From Adineta steineri (taxonomy: Eukaryota; Rotifera; Eurotatoria; Adinetida; Adinetidae): DNA of 64,000 bases. Below the pieces are notes generated by a model. That model was not told the DNA's origin. It saw only the letters and a program-made list of their open reading frames with translations, and ran no database searches. The position numbers and the translations under genes were made by a program. The DNA lies in the NCBI GenBank assembly GCA_905250115.1, contig CAJNOI010000172.1, positions 99,129 through 163,128 on the forward strand, written 5' to 3'. Shown here in pieces: positions 42,826-53,079 of this stretch. How positions within the stretch are numbered: the first letter of the stretch is position 1; every line of letters starts with the position of its first letter.

Positions 42826-44800
42826 TCATTGATATAATTCTGCACTATTTATAACACTAGAGCCATCGAATCCACCAGTAACTAACACTAGTCCATTTGA
42901 TAATACAGATGCTGTGTGATCAGATCGTGTATTAGTCATGTTACTAGTAGTTGTCCAAGTACTTGTTGATGGGTCATACAATTCAGAACTATCTAAATAA
43001 TTACCGTTGTATCCACCAGTAACTAATACTTTTCCATTTAATAATACAGATGCTGTGTGAGTATATCGTGCATTAGCCATGTTACCGACAGTTTTCCAAG
43101 TACCTGTTGATGGATCATACAACTCAGCACTATTTAAAACAATATTATTAATGTCGTCTCCACCAGTAACTAATACTTTTCCATTTAATAATACAGATGC
43201 TGTATGGTAAACTCGTATATTAGTCATGTTGCCAGTAGTTGCCCACGTACCTGTTGACGGATCATACAGTTCAGCACTATTTAAATAATTAATGAGGCCG
43301 CCACCAGTAACTAATACTTTTCCGTTTGATAATACAGATGCTGTATGATGTGCTCGTTCCTGAATCATGTTACCAGTAGTTGTCCAAATACCTGTTGATG
43401 GATCATACAACTCAGCACTATTGCCTGCAATTCCACCAGTAACTAATACTTTTCCATTTGATAATACAGATGCAGTGTGCCACTCTCGTGCATCAGTCAA
43501 GTTACTAGTAGTTGTCCATGTACCAGTTGATGGATCATATAATTCAGCAGTATTTAAAGCATTATTATTAATGCCTTCGCCACCTATAACTAATACTTTT
43601 CCATTTAATAATACGGATGCTGTGTAATCATATCGTATATTAGTGATGTTACTAGTAGTTGTCCAAGTACCTGTCGATGGATCATACAGTTCAGCACTAT
43701 TCAAAATAATATTACTAATGCCTTCTTCACCTGTAATTAATACTTTTCCATTTAATAATACAGATGCTGTGTGGTCTCGTCGTACATTATTCATATTACC
43801 GGTAACAGACCATTCTAAACAGAACCATTTGATAGTTTTAATCCTCGAAAGACTGTCTCTTGTGAAACTCTCCAAATGATGAAATCATGTGCGAATAGTT
43901 TTAGGTTACGTAAAATGAAAATCATTCTTGATACAGTACGAAAATCAATTTTGAATTTTTCAATAAAGAATCGTACGCGAGGATGACATATAAAAAAAGT
44001 GTGTATTTTACACTTTCCTTTATTTTTTCGGCTCGTTTCTGACGAATTTTTGAAGTTGGAAACTGTGTCCGAAACTTGGACTCTGACTAATCCAAAGAGC
44101 AGAAGAATGAATCAAAGGTGACGGACTAACTAATTGATAATACGCAAATACAGCTATTTATATTTACACACGAAAGAGAAAGAAGGGGAATTGGCTAGTA
44201 TTTCCACGCAATAGATATGCGTACGCTCCTTTGAAACACAATGGTTTTTTCTTGTTCTCTTTATACTTAAAAGTAGGGTATGTAATGATAAGCAACAAAG
44301 AAAAAAAGCAGATTTCGTTGCACCGATATCAACAAAACTATACGAGTTTTGATTGTGATGAAAAACAGCGAATGCACGGATTGCTGCATCTTGGTTTCTT
44401 CTTAAGATAACGATTGAATTACTGAGGACAAGATCACTGCTCTTTTTATGTAACTTTTAGTTTGATATAAAAAAACTATTGGATGTAAAGCAACTACTTA
44501 TATCTGATTTAAAAGTACTATTTAAGGAGACCAGAAAACTTTACTCTACAACGTACCCGACTTCTTAGTGGTGGTTGTAGTTGTTGTTTGTGGTGGTGAT
44601 GATGATGTTGCGGGAGTGGTACTAGTTTCTGATTTATCCGGCGCCAAGACGACGAAGTTTAATAACAAAGCAAGAATAACAGCAAAAACTATTAAAATAA
44701 TAACGAAAATACCGATTATTTTGAACCAACGATGGTGCCACCATTTGTGCGATCCATTATTTACAGTAACACGTTCTCTATAAACTTGATTGGTGTGCAT
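42826..44800 (-). CDS. Single-pass membrane Kelch-repeat protein, two exons
   Basis: Predicted exons 44557-44800 and 42826-43814, 410 residues. The 742-bp intron (GTACGT..CTGTTTAG) is phase 1 and joins KKS to EWSVTG in frame. Residues 27-52 are a membrane segment, followed by a Thr/Ser-rich stalk (55-81). Residues 82-410 hold seven Kelch-type repeats of the form HTASVLLNGKVLVTGG ... NSAELYDPSTGTW. The first repeat completes the last, as in a closed seven-blade propeller. The repeats are very alike, which suggests recent internal duplication or gene conversion. Extra stalk exons inside the large intron cannot be excluded. Type II orientation, so the propeller would be extracellular. Ligand unknown; no galactose-oxidase copper site seen. 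Confidence 0.75.
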
Positions 44801-45083
44801 ATTATGTTTTAGATGTAACTTAAACTCAAAAAAAAGAACATACTATTGTTCGAAGCTACTTTCTGTTTGCCTATTACTCTCAGGTAAGTCGTAGAAGATA
44901 ACTAATATTATCTCCAACATCAAATATGTTGTTATACTCTTATCTTAGTATTCATTTTTTTCATTTGGTCTACATCATAGTCCAAAATATACCTTTTTTA
45001 CAAGGTGAAATCAACAGACTCCGGATCTGTAACGAATGTTTTGAGGCTCTTACAGTGATTGAGTTCGGTCGAATATGTTCGAA

Positions 45084-45139
45084 TAGGGTGTGAGTGTGAA
45101 TAATCATGACAGTAGTCAAACTCACACCCTCCCTCAAGA
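45084..45139. repeat. Short telomere-like foldback
   Basis: TAGGGTGTGAGTGTGAATAA ... CAAACTCACACCCTCCCTCA, with near-complementary arms. Confidence 0.65.
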
Positions 45140-45438
45140 TTTTCACTCTCATCAAACACTCTTTTATTTTGTTCTTTCATTACAACTAAAATTGTAATAT
45201 TTCTTCAATCGAACTTTAAAATATTATGAGCTATGTGATCTTGTTTTGATATATGGAAGTAAAAGAAAGCATCTCTAGAATAGATTCATGTGTACTTGAT
45301 CCTTTTCCTATAAAAATTCATTCATTGTACACATTTATTAAAAAGCAAATAAGTGATTTAGTTATTATTTTCATACAATTTTCATTATTTCTTTTAAACA
45401 TTATTCTTGTATAGAGTAAAAAGTATATTTAATAAAAT

Positions 45439-45486
45439 TTGAGAGTGGGCGTGGATGCAAATGAACAAGGGACACCCACACCCAAA
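45439..45486. repeat. Short telomere-like foldback
   Basis: TTGAGAGTGGGCGTGGATGC ... GGGACACCCACACCCAAA, spacer about 12 bases. Confidence 0.6.
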
Positions 45487-45688
45487 TGTTTCATTTTTTG
45501 ATAGAATAATTTCGTTATATTTTTTACATAATTCATTATCCAAATTCATTTGGTGATTAATGAAAAATTTTGGATAGGTTTTGGAATATTTCATTTAGAA
45601 ATATTATTTCAATTGCATCATAGTCAGCTTGGCTTTTTGGTATTGTAGGTTTTAATTTATTTAAAAATAAAAATTGAATTGAAAATAA

Positions 45689-45758
45689 TCTTGAGGGTGT
45701 GGGTGTGGGTATTGAGAGCTCTTCTTCTCGCACACTTATCCCTGCACTCACACCCTTT
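45689..45758. repeat. Short telomere-like foldback
   Basis: TCTTGAGGGTGTGGGTGTGG ... CGCACACTTATCCCTGCACT then CACACCC. The left arm carries two intact TGTGGG words. It lies about 270 bases downstream of the WD40 stop codon. Confidence 0.65.
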
Positions 45759-46030
45759 TATTCAAAGGATAGATTGATTCGAAAAACTGCTTGACGATTG
45801 ACCGTTGAGAAAGTTCGAAACTATAGCCGTAGTTTATTCTTGAATATAATATAATTTACCGACACACAGAAAAGTGAAAACTAACGCAACTAAAAGGTGG
45901 AATAATCAAAAGTTAAATTTAGCTTAATAAAATGAATAACTAAATATATAAAAGTAATAGTGAGCTAATGTCATGTAATATTAATGATAAAATGAAACTG
46001 TTTTCAGAATAGTAAATCCGAATGCGGAGG

Positions 46031-48056
46031 TTAATTGATTAAATTAATACTTGGCGTGAACATATCCCAGTCAGGGTATACATCTCCGTTTATTGTGTAA
46101 AGAAGACTGCCAGAAGTTATATTCCATACTTTTATCGTTTTATCATTAGAGCGACTTGCTAAATTACCATTACTTAATAATAACAATTCGAAAACAGGGC
46201 CAGTATGTCCTGTTAGCGTACGTATCAGAGAATCATTAATTGGGCTCCATATCTTTATTGTGTTTTCAACAGCGCCACTAGCCAAATAACCATTATTTAA
46301 TAGTTTCAAACATAATACAAAAGCTGTGTGTCCTGTTAATATCTGAACAAGTGACCCATTATTTGGATCCCATATTAGTATTCTTTCATCACCACCATAA
46401 TAACCGGTATTGTCATCTCTATAGCAAGATGCGCTTGCTAGATATCCATTGGCTAATAATTCAAAGCTATTTACAGGACCTGTATGACCAACTAAATTAA
46501 AAACAAGTTCGCCAGTAGTTGTATTAAATATTTTTATTATATGATCCCAATCACCGTTGGCTATGTTGCCATTAGGTAATTGTATGAAAGCGAGAGAAGT
46601 AACACTCATTGATGATGTAGTTATTAATGAACCAGTCATCGGATCCAATATTTGAAACGGGGCAAACCAAGTACCAGTTGCTATGTAACCATTACTTAAC
46701 ACTATTAATGCTGCAACACCATAATAATAGTTTGTATTAAAGTTGTTCACAAGTTTTGCATCAGATATATTCCAAATATTAAACGTGTTATATCCACACT
46801 GACCAACAATGTAGCCTTTTGGAAGTAATCCAAATTTTACATCGGTACTACTGCTTGAGCAATCTAATGTGCGAAAAAAAGAGCGATCATTCATATCCCA
46901 TATTCTGAATACACCATCAGTACTACCACTTAATACACTGTTATTATTTAATTTATGTAATTGTCGAATTTTGCTTTTGTGACCAGTTAGATTAAAAATC
47001 AGTGAACCATTGTTTAGATTCCATACCTTTATAGAATTACCAGTAGCAGCACTTGCAAAATAATCAATAAATGGCGAAGAAGGAACTAGGGAATAAAAAA
47101 AAATCACTTTTACTATAGCTCAGAAAACATGAAACGAGAATAGTAAATTGACCATTTTGTAGAGCAGAGTTCATTCTACAAACTAGTGTGAATATGAAAG
47201 CGATGTTACAAAATTTTGTTCTACAAAATATTTCACCACAGCCACAAAACACAAGCAAAATTGATTTATTATGAAACTATAATCTCTTATTGCCCCAACT
47301 AAATCATATATGAACTTCTATTAATGTCACATTCACTAACTAAACTCAACACTTCAACATAGTTCAGTTTTTCATTTCTCTTTCGTTTCTATTGTTAACT
47401 AACAATGAATATCATAGATCTATATTAGCCTATCTATTACAATTACTCTTCACTATGAGAAAAGTATCATTCGACAGAGGTTTTGTACAAGTGAATGAAT
47501 GATACTTTATCTACGACTATGGCTAAAATGAATTGTTCCTATTGATTTTGATGAAGTCTAAAATGTAAATAATCTATATAATAGTACCTCCTTCACACAT
47601 TTGTGTTGCTAAGAATGGTAAACATACTGCTTGTGATGAACAACATGAATTAGTGATACATATTGAATTATTTGATGAACATATTTGTGTAATATTGTTA
47701 CATCTTTCTAATATTGAACATAAAATACCAGGTGCACAATAAGTAATATTATTTATTGTTCGATAATTGAAGCAAGATGTTGATGATGAAAGACAATTAT
47801 TCATATTATTAGTTAAGTTTACATTACATTGTTGCAAAGAACAATTTGCAGCGGAATTCCAAGCTGAATGAGCTGATGAAGATAATATAAACTGAATAGA
47901 AACATCATTTTCACTACAAGAATAATCAGGTAACTGTATCGTTTGTCCTATGGAATTCATTTATATTATGATAGAATCAAATGAAAAAAGATAATCTAAC
48001 AAACCTTTTACAGATGAAATGGACATGATGAGAAATAGGACGATGATAGACCGCAT
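46031..48056 (-). CDS. Secreted WD40 protein with Cys-rich N-terminal domain, three exons
   Basis: Predicted exons 48005-48056, 47588-47947, 46031-47085, 488 residues. Introns of 57 and 502 bp are both phase 1 and GT..AG. Exon 1 encodes a signal peptide (MRSIIVLFLIMSISSV). Exon 2 (residues 18-137) is a domain with about 17 cysteines and several N-glycosylation sites (CNVNLTNN, ERCNNITQIC). Exon 3 holds eight WD40-like repeats with IKVWN, FRIWD, FNIWN, IKIFN, LIWDP, IKIWS and IKVWN strands and GH dipeptides (LTGHKSK, LVGHTGP, LTGHTAF, LTGHTGP). WD40 propellers are normally intracellular. Signal peptide, disulfide-type domain and glycosylation sites point to an extracellular one. No other membrane segment is seen. 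Confidence 0.8.
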
Positions 48057-49056
48057 TATTTTTTATGTGATCGAAGAAAACAACAAAGTATGCACAACAA
48101 TGACTGATTTTTCTTTACTCCTTTTTCCTCATTACTTCTTACATTTCTCTTTTAGGTGGAAGAGCATAAAACTGTTTCTCTCGACACTTGTTTGTGTTCT
48201 TGAAATCAGAAATCCATTTCTTTTTTTGATTTATTCATTCAAATTTATTCAAATGTTGATTTTCTATGTCTATCATTTTCATTTCATTAAAGATCCTTCG
48301 CTTCTGTTCTTTCAGAATAAGCAAAATTATGACGATTTTTCATTCGATATAGAAAGTACCTGATCAGTCTTATGAAGTTGTTTGATTGACAAAGGTAAAA
48401 TAAAACATCACTTGAACAGATTCATCTTTATTTGATAATTTCTCTATAGGAATTCATTCATTACGCACAACTTTTCGAAGGTAAATAAGAGATTCGATTA
48501 TTTTTTTAATACTCTTTTAAGTACTTTATGTCCTTATTTTTCATGTAACTGTTCGTTTTTGAAAACCATTTTTCTTGCCTGAAGTAAAAAATATTTTAGA
48601 TAAAATTATCAAATATGAAATTAATTTAGCTAATGTTAGTAATTGAAGTTTCTAGAAAAAGAATTTGTTTGTTGTTTATTTTCAGTTATATTGTTATAGA
48701 AAAATAAAGAATAGTTCTTTATCTTTATATTTGGAAAGAGCAAAATTGTTTTCTAAAACGAATAATTTTTGTTCAATAGATTCAGTTATAATCGATCAGA
48801 TGATGTTATTATGAGTTAAAAACGATCTGATACTTGATATTATTTTTGTAATTCTATATAAAGTATCATAAGAATCACAAATATTGAAAAATGAATATGA
48901 TGATAATATATGTAGCTGAAATCTAAAAAAGACAACATAAAAAACAAAGAAATATAGATAAATGATTTATTGGAAAAGAGAGATGATTATTTGTTGTAAA
49001 CGCTGTTGAAAATGTTTTGATCATTTGTTTTTATGTACAGAGAAAGAATCTTAACC
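48057..49056. other. Intergenic, no gene seen
   Basis: 5' flank of the WD40 gene and AT-rich DNA. The plus frame at 48019-48363 is antisense to exon 1 and F/H/L-rich, so it is not supported. Confidence 0.4.
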
Positions 49057-49437
49057 CACGTAAAAAAGAATCACAAAAACTCCGATTTTATTCGAATTTT
49101 TTGTGATTCGAAATCGATTAAAATGAGACGATTTTAATCGTATTTGAACAGAAATTGTAATCGGTTATTTCATATTTAATCGATTCTAATCACGGTAGTT
49201 ATGAAACGTGTTTTTCTTCAGTTTGCAATTAGAAACTCAGACTTCTAATAGCTTTTTTGTATACCTCGCGTTGACAAATAGTAGTTCTAGCACTCAGTCG
49301 ACTTTCAACATACTTGAAAACATAACATCAATTCATCGTTATGCGTGTAAACCTAAATGTTAATATATCAGATGAAAATCGTCTCATTTTAATCGCAAAT
49401 AAAAATCAGTAAAAATCGTATTTTTTTACATGGAAAC
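49057..49437. mobile_element. Repeat copy A of an inverted pair
   Basis: Ends are inverted repeats: CACGTAAAAAAGAATCACAA on the left, TTTTTTACATGGAAAC on the right. Inner TIR-like words are AATCGATTAAAATGAGACGA and its counterpart ATGAAAATCGTCTCATTTTA. There are no coding frames. It looks like a non-autonomous DNA transposon with long imperfect terminal inverted repeats. Confidence 0.6.
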
Positions 49438-49845
49438 TTATGAACATAGGAAAAGAATAGAATCAAAGATGAATATGTATTTTATGAGTGTTTTTAAAAG
49501 ATGTTGATTTGGAATATGAATATAAACAAATGATGATTAGAATTTATGATCTTGTTCATTTGCAATAAGAATATTGCTAGAACTACCGAATTCTTTATTT
49601 GCTTCTGTTATTATACAATGTATCAATCTCTATATCAAATTTTGTTTAGGGAAATTATGACAAAATTAAGCAAATAGTATGTGCAATAATATTGTGCGCA
49701 ATGCTTATTCAGATAAAAACAACAAAGTTAGTAAAATTATTCAAATGCAAGTCTTATTATTTTTTGGTATTATATATATTTATATAATATGTGTATTCAA
49801 AGAAGAATCCAATTTTAATCTAATATATTGGCAGTTTGATATACG
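49438..49845. other. Spacer between inverted copies
   Basis: AT-rich spacer. The open frame 49679-49897 is not supported. Confidence 0.35.
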
Positions 49846-50117
49846 TGAGCGATCATGTATTGATGTCATGTTCCCAAGTGTGTTGAAGTTTGACTGAGTG
49901 CTAGAACTACCATTTGTCAACTCCAGGAGTTCAAAAAGCTATCAGAAGTCTAACTTTTTAATTGCAAACTGAAGAAAAACAGGTTTCGTAACAACCCTGA
50001 TTAAAATCGATTAAATGTTTTTTCAAATAAGATCAAAACGGCGTCGTTTTAATCGATTTTTAATCACAAAAAATCTAGTAAAATCGGATTTTTTTGTGAT
50101 TTTCTTTTACATGGAAA
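49846..50117. mobile_element. Repeat copy B, inverted and truncated
   Basis: Inverted relative to copy A. Matching words on the opposite strand include TAGTTCTAGCACTCAGT-type, TTTTTCTTCAGTTTGCAATT and ATCACAAAAAAATCCGATTT. It ends TTTTACATGGAAAGAG. The inner half corresponding to the right TIR of copy A is missing or unrecognisable. Confidence 0.55.
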
Positions 50118-50651
50118 GAGTTTAGAATGTTTCTTTCTTGTTAATAAGAGTAATATTTGCTCTTTTGATAGTTGAATCGATTCCATTGAAAAAGATTGTT
50201 CTTTGGTGAATACGATTTTTATTGTTAAAATAGATCAAAGTTTATTAAATCAATACTTATCATCTATTCAACTTCTCGTGTTATTTTATGGATAAATAGG
50301 TGAGGTTCCGCAATACATTCCGTGATTTCATGTTACGATGAAAGACTGACTATCTACTACAGTCGAAATATGTTATATGCAGTATGAAATAGTAAACGAA
50401 CGAGTTCTAATTGATTGCTTTATTTGATAGATGACGTCCTATATGAATCGAGTTATCATAACCATTTATTTATATAATACTTTTCTTAGAATTGATTGCA
50501 CTTAATTTCGAAGTAACTCATACATCAGAGTTTGACACGGATCAGATTGTATCACAAAAACAAAACTTCGACCCATTTTCGAATCTATATAAACATTTTT
50601 AATAACTAAATTTATTTTTGGTATTGATGAAAAGAAGGAAGTATATAAATA
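50118..50651. other. Intergenic, no gene seen
   Basis: 3' flank of the Fringe-like gene. No structure noted. Confidence 0.35.
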
Positions 50652-51608
50652 TTATTTTGTTATATTGAACGTATTGTTTTTTATTCGTGATTGACAATCT
50701 TTAAAATGAGTATAGAGAAGACAGTGAACTGTTCGCACGCGAAGTGGATCAATATTTTTAGGAAATAAATTTGGAAGGTACTGAGATATTGTTCGACGTA
50801 ATTCAAAGCCGAATGTAATTTGTTGATGAAATGTATCAATAAACTCTTGTTTATCTTTAAATAGTGAACCTTCAAGATGAGAATGAAAACGAAGATTTTT
50901 TGTAAGTGATATATTAAGATGATTATTAAGAATAAAAGCGAGATAAATATCATCCGGATACCATTGTCGTGAACATCCATCGACAAATTGCGATACAGTA
51001 CGAGTATAAGGTTCAAGTAAATGAAGAGTACGTTTCGATAGACAAACACCAGCGCCAAGTGTTGCAAACCAAAAATCACCTGGATAAGCTTTATTTTTTT
51101 TTCGTCCAAATTTCGTATTCCAAGAATTTCGTCCAATATAATATGGATAATTAGAATCAAGTTTAGATAAATATTCATGAAGATTATCGGTATGAACATA
51201 TTGATCATCATCAAAATGACAAAACCAATCATATTGAGATTCATAACGACGATAAAATATAAAATCATGAATTGTTTGACAACAAAGAGCTCGAACTTTA
51301 TGTGAGCTAGGACCACAAGTTGTTCCTGTTGCTATTACATGTGTTCGAGTGATATTTGGTGGATAGGTATCACTTATATAATAGACATGTTCATGAACAA
51401 GTGAAATCCATGTTTCAAGAAGATGAACAAGACGAGATGAATGATATTTTGATACTGTTCGAACAAGATACATTATGCGAGTAGTTGGCTTCCATGATAG
51501 TCGAAACTGTGATTGAAAATTAAAATAATACAGATAAGAGACAATGCAAAATAAAATTAGAAAGATAATTATACAACGTCGATATAAAAAAGGATTAAAC
51601 AATTGCAT
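50652..51608 (-). CDS. Fringe-like beta-1,3-N-acetylglucosaminyltransferase
   Basis: Intronless, 318 residues. Type II Golgi layout: short N-terminus, signal anchor at about 11-29, lumenal GT31 domain. Diagnostic Fringe motifs are present: YDWFCHFDDDQYV with the metal-binding DDD at 133-135, then FWFATLGAGVCLSKRTL (Fringe: GGAGFCISR), then YPDDIYLAFIL (Fringe: PDDxTxG). Fringe enzymes add GlcNAc to O-fucose on EGF repeats of Notch-type proteins. EGF-bearing receptors such as the one at 21483 are possible substrates by analogy only. Length and motifs suggest an intact enzyme. It could also be a lineage-specific Fringe-related GT31 member rather than the Notch modifier. Confidence 0.88.
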   Translation of the reverse strand: MQLFNPFLYRRCIIIFLILFCIVSYLYYFNFQSQFRLSWKPTTRIMYLVRTVSKYHSSRLVHLLETWISLVHEHVYYISDTYPPNITRTHVIATGTTCGPSSHKVRALCCQTIHDFIFYRRYESQYDWFCHFDDDQYVHTDNLHEYLSKLDSNYPYYIGRNSWNTKFGRKKNKAYPGDFWFATLGAGVCLSKRTLHLLEPYTRTVSQFVDGCSRQWYPDDIYLAFILNNHLNISLTKNLRFHSHLEGSLFKDKQEFIDTFHQQITFGFELRRTISQYLPNLFPKNIDPLRVRTVHCLLYTHFKDCQSRIKNNTFNITK

Positions 51609-53025
51609 TTCTAAATAATAAACAGCACTATATCAAATTTGTAGCATACACATTCGTGATTTTTATCATTATTTACTAAAGAAAAAACGATTGATTTATA
51701 AAAAAAAAAAGAAGTCGTTTTAAACTTAGTTTCTTGATCAGATCAGCTTTTACATGTAGAAGAGCACGCATTTATCGCATCGAAAACTAAACATCAAATA
51801 TGATGATTCTTGCGACAGTTTTGAAATCTTTGTGTATGAGTGAAAATACGTTATTTTTTTCTTCTTTTTTTCTATAACGATATTGTTGTTATAGCCGCTT
51901 ACTCTTATTTCAATAATAATATATGATGGTTTGATTTATATATACGTAGAGCAGAAACATGATATCGAGTGAATGATTCGTTATCAAATCAAAAATTATT
52001 TAAAAACTTCTATGCGATTCTCTGTATTTGTTGTCTGTAGGAAAGAAAAAAATACTGAGTAAAGATTATGTACATGTATAACATGAAGACTTTCTTTTTT
52101 TTTAATATTATAAAATAACGAAAGAGAATTTGTCTAAACTCAATATAATCCATGCGCCAAACAATCCTACCAAGTGAATAACGCGAAAATGGTCATTAAA
52201 ATGCATGGTGATTCATAAATTGACTATTTTTATTCATTTTATGATTACAAACTTAAATTTTTTTGACTCTCAAATTAATATGACTAACATTTATAGTTTT
52301 CAGAAGTCATATGGATCTTTAAACTCAATTCAAAATATTCGTTGAAGTTATGTGGCACAAGTTTATGAAAAGTGTTTGATCCTCTGATTTCAATTCTCTC
52401 TATCAAATGAACGGCATACTATAGACAAAATTCGAGACACTATCGCTGTATTTTGTGGCTTAGGATTAAGGAAGACGACCTGGAGCTTCAAGGCACATTG
52501 CTATTGTAAAGTTAAAATGTGAATTTCTCAGAAGTGATGTTAGGTGAGAGTATGGACGTAGGTGTAGATGGTTTTGGGTGTGAACGTGGTATGAATGAAT
52601 ATCACACATAGCATAACATACACTCACACCCACCTGTAATCTTTAACAAAAGAAAGCGGATTGTTTTGCTTTCAATGATAAGAATAAACTCAATTCGTCA
52701 TTGTTTTCAGAAGCAACATTTTCGTTTTTTGAATTCTTGTCTCATTTTTATTATTGTCGAATTCAAACTTATGAAATGAAAAATCTAATCGTTGCACAGT
52801 AAAAACATTTTGTTAGTCATAAAATTATTTTTTATATACTGACACAATTCATATAAGTCATGTAAAAGGTAAAGTGAGTCAGAGTTACACGTTACCTTAT
52901 CTTTCACCATTCGCTAAATAAATAATAAAAATGTAAATGTGCTTTCAAGTTTCATGACTTATGGGTTTTTTTCTATCAAGAATTATGATGAAATTTCCAG
53001 AATGAGTCATTGGTAATAATCAACC
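51609..53025. other. Intergenic with one foldback
   Basis: AT-rich. Only the foldback at 52543-52634 is recognised. Confidence 0.4.
52543..52634. repeat. Telomere-like foldback, long form
   Basis: GGTGAGAGTATGGACGTAGG, then TGGTTTTGGGTGTGAACGTG ... ACATACACTCACACCCACCT. Like 29349-29453 it seems to be two nested or fused units. Confidence 0.55.
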
Positions 53026-53033
53026 ATATATAT
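53026..53033 (+). promoter_or_regulatory. TATA box of VWA gene
   Basis: ATATATATAC run about 50 bases before the ATG at 53080. Confidence 0.55.
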
Positions 53034-53079
53034 ACAAGCTGCCTTTTTTATCCGCTTTACAGATTCAAAAAATCTACAA

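Larger units (their letters stand above)
44801..46030. other. Intergenic with three foldbacks
   Basis: No gene is seen. It has the densest cluster of foldbacks in the window (45084, 45439, 45689). Open frames that cross them (44970-45180, 45394-45751) are products of the repeats. Confidence 0.45.
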
